From assembly GCA_020205615.1 (NCBI GenBank), contig CM035171.1, forward strand, positions 120,842,893-120,906,892: a stretch of 64,000 nt of DNA. The letters are read 5' to 3'. Below the pieces are notes generated by a model. It was not told the DNA's origin. It made no database searches and saw only the letters and a list, made by a program, of their open reading frames with translations. Shown one piece after another: positions 1-12,720 of this stretch. Position 1 is the first letter of the stretch. Each line of letters begins with the position of its first letter. Position numbers and translations under genes: made by a program. The stretch comes from Panax quinquefolius. Lineage: Eukaryota; Streptophyta; Magnoliopsida; Apiales; Araliaceae.

Positions 1-589
1 GAAGTCAAAGTTTTAACCAACCGGGTATAATAAAGAATGGAATAACAAAAGAAATCACCATGCACGCGGTACTGATGTAGCGCAGTTATTCTAATGTAAT
101 AATAATAACGGAACCAGTCGGTGAAATTCACAATCGAATAGGATGATCCAAATGTAATAATAAATGCTGAATAATAAACAATGGAACCGAATGTCCTGTA
201 AAACACATGATGTGATATTCCAATGTAATAATAAATGCGTAAATAATAAACAATGGAACCAGTCCTGTAAAACACACGACAGGATATTCCAAATGTAATA
301 ATAAAGAATGGAATAATGAAAGAAGATCACCAAGTATAGGGATTTCAGCGTATACTGAGTTATTCCAACAAAATAAATAAGAATGGAATAACATAAAGAT
401 TTCACCAAGTATAGGTATCGCCGCATACAAAGTTATGTATAGGGTATACCACTTTTACAAAGTTATTCCAATGTAATAATAATGAATGGAATAACAGAAG
501 TTCTCTTCATGAATAAGAAAGAATAACACCCCTTACGGGTACAACAAATAATACCCCTTACCGTAAAAGACACTGGATATCAAAGTAGT
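1..589 (-). repeat. Family Y LTR fragment, interrupted by family X
   Basis: This stretch aligns with the middle of the Y LTR at about 13961-14575, in the same orientation. It contains the array of imperfect repeats with the inverted pair GTTATTCCA/TGGAATAAC. The match stops at CAAAGTAGT (581-589), exactly where the X LTR begins with TGTGACGCC. In the intact Y LTR the sequence would continue GAAGTACG. The simplest reading is that a family X element inserted into a Y LTR here. The short ORFs inside are AT-rich and match no protein family I recognise. Confidence 0.85.
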
Positions 590-3190
590 TGTGACGCCCC
601 CAAAATAGGTCCATTCCATCCAACCCATTCTGAGTCGCCAAAACATGGTACAGAAACAACTACAACTTTATTATTACAACAGTAAAACTGTGAGTTTGAA
701 TACAAATATTATCTTCTAGACAATATCTATACTCAAATAAATCCTCATCACATTTATTGATACATTATTTTACAAAATGGTGAGGACTACTAAACAATCC
801 TTTCTAAAACCTTCATTCCATACCCCTACTGCATTTCGCTATATTCTCGCCTCCCGAGAAAAAATGGAACAAAAAGGAAAAGGGTGAGCTCAACTAGCTC
901 AAGAAAGAATATTATGACTAAGATAATATACAACAAATTACCATTAGTCTTCAACAGGAAAAAATTTAATAGAATACAATAGACAACAAATTTTAAATCA
1001 ATATTCATAATGAAATAATAATTCATTAGAAGAGTTAAGTAGAGAATGCAAACTACTATCTTCTATGTATGAATTTAAAAGTTCATCGCTCATCTTTTAT
1101 CCCCAGAACATCAATCAATATACATCTGAAATCAAATATTCATCTTTGCACTACAGCCAAAGATATTCATCGATTAGTCATGTTCATTTAAACACTGCTC
1201 ATCTTTGCACTACTACCAAAGATATTCTTCAGAAATCATTCATCTTTGCACTACAGCCAAAGATATTCCATAATATCATCATTTAAGACCGAGGATGATG
1301 AAAATATTTTTTAAAGAAACGAATCCAAAGAAAACAAAATGACAAGGATTAAGGATTAAGGATTCGTACTTTGTTTTATCTATGTTCAAAAATACCTCAA
1401 AATAATCGCAGTGGTGTAAAATTCAAGAATGATCAAAACATGGATACAATCAAAGCTAGTATCCGTGATAGATATTTTGGACAAAAGAAGAAATTTTATT
1501 TTTCTATGAATAGTCTGCATTATCGTGAATAAAGAACTCGACACCAAAAGATAGAAATTCCACAAAAACATCTTCACGCTTCATGCTTAATAGTACTTTT
1601 GAATAAGAACTTTCGTGAATAAGAATCTCATAAATAGTAACTCGTGAATAGTAACTCGTGAATAGTAACTCATGAATAAGTAACCCAGACATGAAAAAGT
1701 TCCAAATTTGATAAAAAGTTCCAACCAATATTTCAAAGATAATGATATTGAAGAAATAATATCATTTGAGAAGAAAATAACATCCCTTACCTCAAAGAAT
1801 CAAGATTTCTTGGAATGAAAGGTCGAAGTGATGTTTGAATGAAACTTGTCTTGAACAAAGAACTTTCAAAGTATCTAAATACTCACAAAATACGCCTCAA
1901 TAATATAGAGAGAAAGAGAGAAAGCTTATGTTTCGGTGTGATTTTTAATTCTAACTTAGTCCTCTATTTATAGGAAAATGTTAGCTCTAGAAGCAGCATT
2001 TTGACTTGCCACTCCGATGGCTTTACTCGCTACTATTGCCACCCACCACATTTGAAATAAAATTCAGCACATTTCTTCACCAACCACAAGTGGGGCCCAC
2101 CAATTCTAGAATTTTCCACCAAAATCAATTATAAACCTAATTTCCGAATCACCACCTCTTAAAATTCATAACAAATCATTCGTTCATTTTTAATCGGTTC
2201 AAAATTTGTGGACATATACTCAACTTATGTATGTATAACATATCCAAAAATTACAACGATCCAACTATTTGGATTAAAAATTATAACTCACACAATATAT
2301 CGTAAAAATACTTGATTTGATTTTTAATACCTCCATTCCGGCTAAAATTACCGATAAAACACCTCAACATTAAATCATTCAATTATAACCACATAAAACA
2401 AATAAATCCATCATTTATAAATATTTTCTTATCATATAAATCAATAATTAATTATTCACAAATAATATTACGTAATCACAATTATGACAACCAGGTAGCT
2501 CCTGGAAGAGGGGCTTTCCAATAAGGATTTCTCACTTCTTGGCGCTGTAATTATTAGTGACCAAACCTCTCCTTGATGTAACTTTCTAGACATTGCCAAT
2601 AATGCTATCTAATAATATTATTTAAATAATATGAATTATTGATCCGATAATGGAGATAATGTGCGTAAATGACAATTATTGAACAACAATAATATAAAAT
2701 ATCAACGCAAAGAATTATTGAATCAATAAAATAAAATATTGAATAAGAATTCACCGTGAAAATTATTGAGTAGTGCCTTCTTCACGTAAGGATCAATAAT
2801 TCAACAATACTGCGTAATACCGCGTCTTACTGCGACCACACCAGACATCAGTATTTTAACCACCGGTATTCCAACAGTCTTAATTCAGAATAACTACGCC
2901 AGTTATTTTTAACCAACTTATATTTGTCGCTTTCTTCACCCAATCGCTTTTTACATTATGGGGCCCACACATGGTCGCTACTTGTCAGCATTTAATATTC
3001 CCGACAAGATTTAATATTCCACGACCAAACGAATATTCTCCACAACAATGAATATTTTATAACTACTTGCTTATTTTGAAATATTTATGTATTTAACCCC
3101 TAACTATCCACATTAATCAAATCAACCCTTACTATTTCAAAATAATAAATAGAAAATTAAATTTCATTAATAATAAGTTGGGGTCTTACA
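590..3190 (-). repeat. Family X 3' LTR
   Basis: Read on the minus strand, the LTR starts TGTAAGACCCC (3190) and ends GGGCGTCACA (590), a TG...CA structure. It is near-identical over its length to 6280-8869 and related to 27487-30213. Inside are several ATCTTTG...CAAAGAT stem-loops (about 1138-1270) and a 14-bp repeat based on TCGTGAATAGTAAC (about 1610-1685). It has no coding capacity. Confidence 0.9.
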
Positions 3191-3207
3191 ACCTCCCTCC
3201 TTATGAA
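3191..3207 (-). other. Polypurine tract of X1
   Basis: On the minus strand this reads as a purine run (ATAAGGAGGGAGG) directly before the TGTAAGACC start of the 3' LTR. That is the usual place for plus-strand DNA priming in LTR retrotransposons. The same run adjoins the X LTRs at 8870 and 30214. Confidence 0.8.
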
Positions 3208-4409
3208 ATTTCGTCCTCGAAATCGACGTGACGCACTGGTGTTTGAAAAGATGAGGATACCTCGCTTTCATTTCCGCTTTCCAATTCCTGTGTCATTTCC
3301 TCTATAAGATGATTCCTCCACAAAACTTTAACTTATGGTATGACCTTTCATGCGTAAGACATGCTCCTTCCTATCCAAAATCTTGGACAGTACCTCTCCT
3401 CACACGTTAAGTCTTCTACTATCTCGTCCTGGTTTCTAACTCAATGACGTAGTTCGGTCGTCCACATATTTACGTAACATCGATACGTGAAAACGTTATG
3501 AACACGCGTCATACTTGGCGGTAAAAGCGAGTCTATAGGCCACGCCCTATTCGATCGAGAATTTCAACCGGATTAATAAATCGAAGGTTTGAGCTTTCCT
3601 CACCTCACCGATTCTCTCGCTTTTGAAATAACAACTTCGCACCTCCTTCTTCAAATTCATCACCCGGTGTAGTGTCGAATAAGCGACTTTAACTTTATCG
3701 ATTAAAGTCGATTATACTCAGATATCATCACGCATCAGATATCATCACGCGGGTACCTAGAGTTTTCATCTCCATCTCTATTATTTGTATATTATACTGA
3801 AATGAGTCTTTGACAATATCGTACTCAGATTTGTATATAATCTCTTCTACTCAACACGTCAGCTACCACGTTCGCTTTTCCAGGATGGCATGGTCAGAAC
3901 ATATGCTGAAATGAGTCTCCTCTTGAGTTCTTCGAAGCTCTTACCACATTCCTTGCTCCATTTGAATTTTGTATCTCTATGAGTCAGCTACGTTAATGGA
4001 ATAGCGATTCGAGAATATCCTTCAACGAATCTCCGATAATAACCAACTAAGCCTGAAAGCTACGTGATTTCGATTACCGACTTTAGGTTGTTCTCAATCG
4101 TGACTCATATCCCAACCTTGGATAAGACGTTACAATGACACCTATCGCTTTACTATCGCATTTAATATGGTGTCCCTTACGAGAGAGTCTGCGTCTTGGT
4201 GCATTCCACAAAGAAGTCACCGGATAAAGGCTCGTACCAAATTCTATAATTGAATTTCTAATTCTCAAGTTCAATAGAGCCATTCGATATGAGATTTTAG
4301 AAATGAGTTTTGTACCGGGTTCAAAGTCGATACAAAATTTAATATCGAACTTTTGGGAGTAAACCAAGAAATTCTTCGTAAAATACGTCGGAAAAATCAA
4401 TAACAACAA
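3208..4409 (-). pseudogene. Deleted pol remnant of X1 (chromodomain, integrase tail, RNase H and RT pieces)
   Basis: Segments match the better copy X3 in order, with large gaps. About 3240-3700 matches the chromodomain and integrase C-terminal part (30240-30620). About 3845-3900 matches the RNase H stretch near 31740-31790. About 3905-4075 matches the RT tail near 32120-32300. About 4245-4400 matches the N-terminal pol region near 32935-33070. Part of 4085-4200 instead resembles the Y interior near 11745-11870. No reading frame is continuous. The same deletion pattern recurs at 8886-9955, so it was inherited by an amplified derivative. Confidence 0.7.
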
Positions 4410-4418
4410 GAATACTAT

Positions 4419-4720
4419 TCAAATCGGCGTGTCTTTATTCAAATCCATAACATGGACTAAGAAAACTTGACATCCGTAATAAACGAATGACTTCATGGCT
4501 TGATATGAAAATGTTTGATTACAATGGTTTGATTGCTTGAATTCAATAATGTGTTGCTTAAGAATATAAAAACTAACAACCTTACGAAAGTAATCAATTT
4601 CTGCATGATGAGTAGTTAACCTTAAAATCACATCAAAAACAAATATCTCTATAGAAATAAGGTTAACGGTAATGTGATAGTGCCAACTCAATCAAGCAAG
4701 ATTTTAAACAACTGATGTAA
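4419..4720 (-). pseudogene. Retropepsin-like protease remnant of X1
   Basis: The minus-strand reading contains FDVIL followed by LTTHHAEIDYFRKVVSF, which corresponds to the DVILGMDWL segment of the plant gypsy aspartic protease (RVP_2 type). The catalytic Asp-Ser/Thr-Gly segment upstream is not readable in the same frame. The G-x-D-W part is damaged here, whereas it reads DVILGIDWLTTHH in X3 at 33108-33374. The fragment lies between gag (right) and RT remnants (left) in the expected order. Confidence 0.75.
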
Positions 4721-4869
4721 TAAAAGTTTCTCTAACGAGTCTCCATAAATAGGTCAAAGTCTAATTTCTCCGTAGTCAAGTTCAAACGTTGAGCGCAAAG
4801 CAAGAGATAAAAGAATGGGTAGAACCCAGTATTCTAGTAAGGTATAAACTTCGCAAGAATTTATAATTA

Positions 4870-5990
4870 ACTAACCCGTACTAACTTCGTTCGGGTTCCT
4901 CGCATTTTGACCGGCCACGACAAACGCTTCTTCCGAAATCGCTGACTTTGACTTTTCTCGGGACATCCTTTTGAGTCACCATTTCACTGGATCGGTTTCG
5001 ATATCGCATAATCTCGAGCGATATATGTCCTTCTTTTCCACAATTATAGCATACCTTAAACCGTTGTGGGCGCTTTGATATGTCCCTCTTTCCGATTTGT
5101 AACATACGACCGATGATCTTTCTCCTCCTCGGAACCAGGCCACTCATGCAGATCGCTGCCGTCTTCACATGGTCGTTGTTAAATCTCCTCTTTTAAAATC
5201 TCTTCCCACTCGCTTCTTCTATTTTCATGGCCATGATTACCACCAGAGTGGTTACCGCCTTTGTCCGTATTCTTCTTTCTCCGCCGGTTATCGTTATTCG
5301 ATGATCGCTATCTTCTTGATGATCCTCGTTATGGTCCCTCGGTTGAACGTATTTCGTTATCTCGCTCTAACAATCGAGCCTCGCTGACAACATCTCAATA
5401 CGAGAAAAATTTATGAGAATGAGATATCGACGTATCGCCGGTTTCAAACCTCTCGTAAACATCCGCGTCATCGCTCCTCATTCTCCACCAAATGAGGTGC
5501 AACTCGATAACTCCGCGAACTTCGCCAGATCGGGATACCGCCATGTTATTCTCGCTCCACTCTAATAAACTCCACTTCCTTCATACGACGAATACTTTCG
5601 GGAAGTACTTGTCATTGAATCGCTTTCAAACGCCTCCCACGACACGCCGAAAAGCGGCCGGATGGGTACGCTTACACGACTCCCCACCAAGAATGTACGC
5701 CTCGCCACGGAACATAAAGGTGGTGAATGGAACCTTCGTTCTCCGTGCATCCCAAGACATCGAATATCTTGGTAATTTGCTTGACCCATGTTTCCGCCAT
5801 GATCGGATCCGGCTTTCCCTAAATTCTTGTGGTTCCAACTCTTTGAACTCGCGCTGCATGTGACAACCCGTGAATTGCTATCATTTCCTCCTCAGATTTT
5901 GAACACGAGTCTCCTCGCGATTTTTGCATGAATCGCAAAAAGCTTCTAAACATCCCTCGCTCATCATCTCGCTTTCAGGTGTTGTTCACA
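4870..5990 (-). pseudogene. Gag remnant of X1 with zinc knuckle
   Basis: From right to left on the minus strand, a retrotransposon gag core is readable at about 5860-5626 (EFKELEPQEFRES, then VPFTTFMFRGEAYILGGE, where intact gag proteins have a similar segment). It is followed by basic and glycine-poor linker sequence. At about 5085-5030 comes a zinc knuckle, CYNCGKEGHI. The final Cys of the CCHC motif is lost by an indel. Several frame changes separate these blocks. Gag would package element RNA in cytoplasmic particles. This copy cannot make a full protein as written. Confidence 0.8.
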
Positions 5991-6259
5991 GGAGGTACAT
6001 TGTCACTGTTGCACGCTCTCCTCGTTGGCAAAATCTGAGGCATCTCCACGGTCTCATTTACTCCATCATTAATATTCTCATTCGACATTCTCAAATACAT
6101 GTCATAAAACAAGGGTTAATTAAGGAAATCAATATATCACATAATATCCCTATATATCGACTAACTAACAAATAAGCTTAGGTAGGACACACTAGCGAAG
6201 GATTTACTCGCCTCTCCCTCCTAGTTCTATTCCCCGATCTCCGCAGAGAGATCATATCC

Positions 6260-6279
6260 CTAAGCTCGATATTAACCGC
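6260..6279 (-). other. Primer-binding site of X1
   Basis: On the minus strand, immediately after the 5' LTR end, the sequence reads GGTTAATATCGAGCTTAGG. It resembles TGGTATCAGAGC, the complement of the 3' end of initiator tRNA-Met, which plant gypsy elements commonly use. Two or three changes from the consensus are visible. Confidence 0.65.
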
Positions 6280-8869
6280 GCTGCCCCCAAAATAGGTCCA
6301 TTCCATCCAACCCATTCCGAAATCGCCAAAACATGGTACGTAAACAACTACAACTTTATTATTACAACAAGAAATCGTGAGTTTGAATACAAATATTATC
6401 TTCTGACAATATCTATACTCAAATAAATCCTCATCACATTTATTGATACATTATTTTACAAAATGGTGAGGACTACTAAACAATCCTTTCTAAAACCTTC
6501 ATTCCATACCCCCCACTAAGTACTCGCTATATTCTCGCCTCTTGAGAAAAATGGAACAAAAAGGAAAAGGGTGAGCTCAACTAGCTCAAGAAAGAATATT
6601 ATGACTAAGATAATATACAACAAATTACCGTTAGTCTTCAACAGGAAAAATTTAATAGAATACAATGAATAACAAATATTAAATCAATATTCGCAGCTGA
6701 AATAATAATTCATTAGAAGAGTTAAGTAGAGAATGCAAACTACTATCTTCTATGTATGAATTTAAAAGTTCATTGTCTATCTTTTATCCTCGTAACATCA
6801 ATCAATATACATCCGAATCAAATATTCATCTTTGCATTACAGCCAAAAAGATATTCATCGATTGGTCATGTTCATTTAAACACTGCTCATCTTTGCACTA
6901 CGACCAAAGATATTCTTCAAAATCATTCATCTTTGCACTACAGCCAAAGATATTCCATAATATCATCATTTAAGACCGAGGATGATGAAAATATTTTTTA
7001 AAGAAACGAATCCAAAGAAACAAAATGACAAGGATTAAGGATAAGGATTCGTACTTTGTTTTATCCATGTTCAAAAATACCTCAAAAATAATCGCGGTGG
7101 TGTAAAATTCAAGAATGATCAAAACATGGATACAATCAAAGCTAGTATCCAGTAATAGATATTTTGACAAAAAAGAAGAAATTTTATTTTTCTAATTGAA
7201 TCTTTTGCCAGATATATCGTGAATAGTCTTGGTATACGTGAATAAGAATCTCACACCAAAAATAGAAATTCCACAAAAACATCTTCACGCTTTCATGAAT
7301 AGTACTGTGAATAGTAACTCGTGAATAAGAACTCATGAATAGTAACTCGTGAATAAGAACTCATGAATATTAACCCCATGAAAAAAGTTCCAAATTTGAT
7401 AAAAAGTTCCAACCAATATTTCAAAGATAATGATATCAAGAAATAATATCATTTGAGAAGAAAATAACATCCCTTACCTCAAAGAATCAAGATTTCCCGA
7501 ATGAAAGGTCGGAAGTGATGTTTGAATGAAACTTGTATGCTGACAAAGAACTTTCAAAGTATCTAAATACTCACAAAATACGCCTCGATAATATAGAGAG
7601 AAAGAGAAAGCTTATGTTTCAAATTGTGATTTTAATTCTAACTTAGTCCTCTATTTATAGGAAAATGTTAGCACAAGAAGCGACACTTGACTTCAAGCAC
7701 TGATGGCTTTACCTCGCTACTATTGCCACCCACCACATTTGAAATAAAATTCAGCACATTTCTTCACCAACCACAAGTGGGGCCCACCAATTCTAGAATT
7801 TTCCACCAAAATCAATTATAAACCTAATTTCCTAATCAACACCTCTTAAAATTCATAACAAATCATTCGTTCATTTTTAACGGTTCAAAATTTGTGGACA
7901 TATACTCAACTTATGTATGTATAACATATCCAAAAATTACAACGATCCAACTATTTGATTAAAAATTATAACTCACACAATATATCGTAAAAATACTTTG
8001 ATTTGATTTTTAATACCTCCATTCCGACAAAATTACCGATAAAACACCTCAACATTAAATCATTCAATTATAACCACATAAAACAAATAAATCCATCATT
8101 TATAAATATTTTCTTATCATATAAATCAATAATTAATTATTCACAAATAATATTACGTAATCACAATTATGATGACCAGCCGCTCCTCAGAAAAGAGGGG
8201 CTTCCATAAGGATTTCTCCTTCTTGGCGCAGTAATTAGGTGACCAAACCTCTCCTCGACGTAACTTTCTAGACATTGCCAATAATGCTATCTAATAATAT
8301 TATTTAAATAATATGAATTATTGATCCGATAATGGAGATAATGTGCGGTGACAATTATTGAACAACAATAATATAAAATATCAACGCAAAGAATTATCAA
8401 TCAATAAAATAAAATATTGAATAAGAACTCACTGTGAAAAATTATTGAGTAAGTGCCTTCTTACGTAAGGATCAATAATTCAACAATACATGCGGTAATA
8501 CCGTAATACTTCTTTGTCAACCACGCCAGACATCGTATTTTAACCACCGGGTATTCCAACAGTCTTAATTGTAATAACTACGCCGTTATTTTTAACCAAC
8601 TTATATTTGTCGTTTTCTTCACCCAATCGCTTTTCATTATGGGGCCCACACATGGTCACTACTGTCGCATTTAATATTCCCACGATCATTTAATATTCCA
8701 CGACCAAACTAATATTCCCACAACAATGAATATTTTATAACTACTTGCTTATTTTGAAATATTTGCGTATTTAACCCTAACTATCCACATTAATCAAATC
8801 AACCCTTACTATTTCAAAATAATAAATAGAGAAAATTAAATTTCATTAATAATAAGTTGGGGTCTTACA
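6280..8869 (-). repeat. Family X 5' LTR (second copy)
   Basis: It matches 590-3190 almost throughout, with differences mostly as 1-3 base indels near C or G. The left edge is damaged (CGCTGCCCCC for TGTGACGCCCCC). The right edge is GGGGTCTTACA at 8869. It carries the same ATCTTTG...CAAAGAT stem-loops (about 6830-6955) and the same GTGAATAGTAACTC short repeats (about 7290-7375). It doubles as the 3' LTR of the truncated interior to its right. Confidence 0.88.
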
Positions 8870-9955
8870 ACCTCCCTCCTTATGAAATTTCGTCCTCGAA
8901 ATCGACGACGACTCTGTGTTTCAAAAGATGAGGATACCTCGCTTTCATTTCCGCTTTCAATTCCCGTGTCATTTCCTCTATAAGCATGATTCCTCCACAA
9001 AACTTTAACTTATGGTATGACCTTTCATGCGTAAGACATGCTCCTTCCTATCCAAAATCTTGACAGTACCTCCTCCTCATACGTTAAGTCTTCTCACTAT
9101 CTCGTCCGGTTCTAACTCAACGACGTAGTTCGGTCGTCCCACATATTTACGTAACATCGATACGTGAAAACGTTATGAACACGCCATACTTGGCGGTAAA
9201 AGCGAGTCTATATAGCCACGCCTCCTATTCGATCGAGAATTTCAACTGGATTAATAAATCGAAGGTTTGAGCTTTCCTCACCTCACCGATTCTCTCTCGC
9301 TTTTGAAATAACAACTTTGCACCTCCTTCTTCAAATTCATCACCCGTGTGTGCTCGAATAACGACTTTAACTTTATCGATTAAAGTCGATTATACTCAGT
9401 ATATCATCACGCATCAGATATATCATCACGTGGGTACCTAGAGTTTTCATCTCCATCTCTATTATTTGTATATTATACTGAAATGAGTCTTTGACAATAT
9501 CGTACTCGTGATCTTGTATACGATCTTCTACTCAACACGCCGCCACCACGCTCGCTTTTCCGGGATGGCATGGTCGAAACATATCTTTGAAATGAGTCTC
9601 CTCTTGAGTTCTTCAAGCTCTTACCACATTCCTTGCTCCATTTGAATTTTGTATCTCTATGAATTCACCACGTTAATGGAATAGCGATTCGAGAATATCC
9701 TTCAACGAATCTCCGATAATAACCAACTAAGCCTAAAAGCTACGTTTTTTCGATTACCGACTTAGGTTGTTCTCAATCACTGTGACTCATATCCCAACCT
9801 TGATAAGACGTTACAATGACACCTATCGCTTTTACTATCGCATCGAATATGGTGTCCCTTACGAGAGTCTCATCTTGATGCATTCCACAAAGGAAGTCAC
9901 CAGATAAAGGCTCGGTACCAAATTCTATAATTGAATTTTAACTCCCGAAGTTCAA
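8870..9955 (-). mobile_element. Truncated family X interior (copy X2)
   Basis: A polypurine tract (8870-8886) is followed by the chromodomain/integrase tail, RNase H and RT scraps. They share the deletion junctions seen in X1, for example the duplicated ATATCATCACG motif near 9400-9430 that matches 3720-3750. The match to X1 ends at about 9955 (X1 about 4270). No protein frame is intact. This piece shows that two deletion-derivative copies stood in tandem and shared the LTR at 6280-8869. Confidence 0.75.
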
Positions 9956-9988
9956 TACCGAGTAGTTCAACAAGATCAACGGTAAAAG
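9956..9988 (-). repeat. 33-bp remnant of family Y LTR at a junction
   Basis: These bases match 15082-15115 in the Y LTR. They lie between truncated X interior on the left and the Y minisatellite on the right. The order is colinear with a Y LTR that X had entered and that was then almost wholly deleted, leaving this scrap and the fragment at 1-589. Confidence 0.7.
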
Positions 9989-10300
9989 ATAATCGTGTAT
10001 TCATTAGTATCACGACCACAAATTATCCATACACTACTACCAAAGATAATTGTGTATTCATTAAGTATCACGACCACAAATTATCCATGCACTACTACCA
10101 AAGATAATTGTGTATTCATTAGTATCACGACCACAAATTATCCATGCACTACTACCAAAGATAATCGTGTATTCATTAAGTATCACGACCACAAAAATTA
10201 TCCATGCACTACTACCAAAGATAATCGTGTATTCATTAAGATATCACGACCACAAATTATCCATGCACTACTACCAAAGATAATTGTGTTTTCAATTACT
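9989..10300 (-). repeat. 57-bp minisatellite of family Y, about 5 units
   Basis: Tandem units of about 57 bp contain CATGCACTACTACCAAAGAT and TAGTATCACGACCACAAATT. They are the reverse complement of the arrays at 19530-20040 and 25380-26225. A 57-bp period leaves frames open in both directions, which explains the repetitive ORFs. I see no sign that they are translated. Confidence 0.9.
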
Positions 10301-11990
10301 TATGATTATACCGAACAATCCTCGTCATAATCATACCAAGTCCATCTATGCACTTCTGTGTCACGAGATGACTTTCAACATAATATAAGCATGAGGATAA
10401 TGATATAAAGAATCAATCAAATGAGATAAATGATAAATATTAAACATTTATAATATAATTTATCCGAGATTCAAGAATATCCCCATGTTATCAATCACTT
10501 AATAATCTCATAATCTAATATCATTAATATTATAACAATATTTTAATCACTTCTTAAATTTATAAACAATTTATCTTAATTGTTTACGCTTTACCATATA
10601 ATGCATTTAATCATTCAAAATGCCATACTCATAAGATATCATCACCAATTATCAAATCTCTCAAAAATATGCATATACTCTATATAGGATTCTCTAGCCA
10701 TAAAAATCCTATTTTCAACTTTGTTATTCTTCACATAACATATTTAACTCATATGTTCAGTAATTAAACTATTTTCATGAAAAATACCAAATCAGTCCCA
10801 AAAATATTTCTTTTCTGGGATTTAGCATAATATAGTCCCATAATGAAAATATATTTTTCTCGGAATTTTTAAAATTCATTTACTATTTTTTAAAAATTAA
10901 TTTCTAATTAATTCCTTAAGAAATTAGCTACCTCAAGTTTAACTCCAAAAATTCCCAAATCTTTACAGGACCTTACACATGTTAACGTGAGCTTCCAGTT
11001 TAAATTTCATGGTCATCGGAGTTATAGAACTCCGGTTATAGCGTTTTTTGTCGGAAAAACCTAAATATTGAAATAGTCATAACTTGCTCATTTTAAGTCA
11101 GAATGAGCTCATTTTTGGACAGGAGGTACTTTATACCATATACCTTCATGTCCCAAAAGGCCAGAATTTTTCTCATAATTTAAGTGGCCGAAACAGCCTC
11201 TCTAAAATCATGGCAGAAGCTTTTTCTGGTTTTTTGCAGCTTTGCACTCCTTTGCTAAAATCAGTCCACACAAAAATCTACAACACCTTTTCCAGTAATT
11301 CCACTTGGATTAGTTAGGTAACTCATAGATCTAACTCTAGGACTTGACCACACTCAAAAATTCAAAATATAATAGGAGATATGGTCAATTGAATTTCATG
11401 TTACGTTTTTACCAAAATCTGATTTTTCAACCCTTTGTGATTTCTAAGAAACTTTCATGTTTTCACATACTAACCAACATAACTCATCATAAAACTTACT
11501 AATACTTCATATACCCATGATTTTCATCAGTTCTATACTTTTATTATGACTTTCATCATAATCCACGTAAACAGATCCTTTTAGTTGAAGAAATATTTGA
11601 GGGTTTAAGAAATGGGTTTTGTAGTGGGGTCAATACAAAATTCGATTTCACGCTCTAAGTAGGCTAAGAAGTCTTCAAGAATACGCCAGGAAATTTATTA
11701 ATAATAAAAATATCATTCAAAATCATTACTCTCGTCCCAAGACTTGGATAAGACGTCACATTAATACCAATCTGTGACTTTCTATCCCTTAACCTCGATA
11801 AGACCTCACAATGATACCTATCAACTTCCCATCTTCATCACGACGTCGCCTTACGAAAAGTCCGCTTCAATTGCATTCCACACAAGGAAGTCAACAATGA
11901 AAGGATCGGGGCTCTTTACTTATGGCTTGATATAACAAAGATTAACTTTAGGGTTTGGTTACTTTGAATTCAGTATAACAAAGTTGGTTA
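10301..11990 (-). mobile_element. Non-coding interior of family Y (minus copy)
   Basis: No protein domain is recognisable in these 1.7 kb. The sequence is the reverse complement of 17940-19520 and 23790-25370, so it is a conserved part of the Y family rather than unique DNA. A 77-codon ORF at 11084-11317 occurs in another copy on the opposite strand (24390-24599) with changed length and end, and is probably chance. A long conserved non-coding interior is typical of large retrotransposon derivatives (LARD-like). Confidence 0.75.
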
Positions 11991-12720
11991 GGAATATGAA
12001 AGCTAACAACCTTACAAAAAGAATAATGAGTAGTTAATCAATCGTTTTCAAAAATTACCTCAAAGGCAAGTATTTTCAAAGAGATAAGATCGTGAAAGTG
12101 TTTATTTGAAATAACAAGATTAATAAACAGTGGAGGTAACGAAGGTTTCTCCCAACGAAGTTTCAATCAATAAGTCAAAGTTTAACTTCTTCGGAGTCAA
12201 ATTTAAACGTTGAACACAACTAGGTGAAATAAAAGAGTGGGTAGAACTGGTATATAACACGGTATAGACTTCGCAAGAGCTTATGATTAACTTACCCGTG
12301 ATAATTTTATTAAGGTTCCTCGTTACGAGAAAAAAAAACGCTCTCTCTTAAACTATCGGCTTTGGTTTGTCTGGGACAGCCTTTGGTGCCTCCATCCTAG
12401 TTGAATTTGTCTTGATGGCGACAAAAATGAGCTAAGTGACCTTCTTCCACAATTATAACATGCTTTGACTGCATGGCGCAGATTCGACCGATGTGTCCCT
12501 CTCCTCGCATTTGAAGCATATGATAGGTGGTCTTTCTCCTTCCTTAACAACGAGTGCTGGTGCTGACGTCTTTCCATCATTGTTGAATCTCCTTTTCTTG
12601 AAATTTTCATTCCTATTATCTTGGCCATGGTTACCACCGAAATGATAATTTCCCCCACGATGGTTATCGTTGTTCCGATGGCCGTTGCCACCGGTACGAT
12701 TATTATTGTGTTGTTGGTCG
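11991..12720 (-). pseudogene. Protease and gag remnants of family Y (minus copy)
   Basis: Around 12000-12130 on the minus strand lies the counterpart of the plus-strand protease piece FDVILGINWLTTHH seen at 17717-17920. At about 12440-12470 a zinc-knuckle start, CYNCG, is readable before the frame breaks. Upstream are runs of His/Gly/Asn-type linker sequence in broken frames. The N-terminal gag core, RT, RNase H and integrase are absent. Family Y therefore looks like a non-autonomous element retaining only the end of gag and the protease. Confidence 0.7.

Larger units (their letters stand above)
590..8869 (-). mobile_element. Family X gypsy element, internally deleted (copy X1)
   Basis: The element consists of a 3' LTR (590-3190), an interior of 3.1 kb (3191-6279) and a 5' LTR (6280-8869), read on the minus strand. 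A polypurine tract adjoins the left LTR and a primer-binding site adjoins the right LTR, as expected for a minus-strand Ty3/gypsy element. Compared with copy X3 (30214-34280), the interior lacks most of the integrase core, part of RNase H and most of the RT palm, so the copy is non-autonomous. No target-site duplication is visible at 8869. A second polypurine tract and a further X interior follow directly, which suggests unequal recombination between LTRs. Confidence 0.8.

Noticed and set aside
91..430. Reverse-strand ORFs of about 100-111 codons
   Set aside because: They lie inside the LTR hairpin array, are rich in Ile/Leu/Tyr because of AT content, and change frame between copies.
11084..11317. 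77-codon ORF conserved in another Y copy (24390-24599, opposite strand)
   Set aside because: The conserved DNA is part of the element, the frame length and end differ between copies, and no domain is visible.
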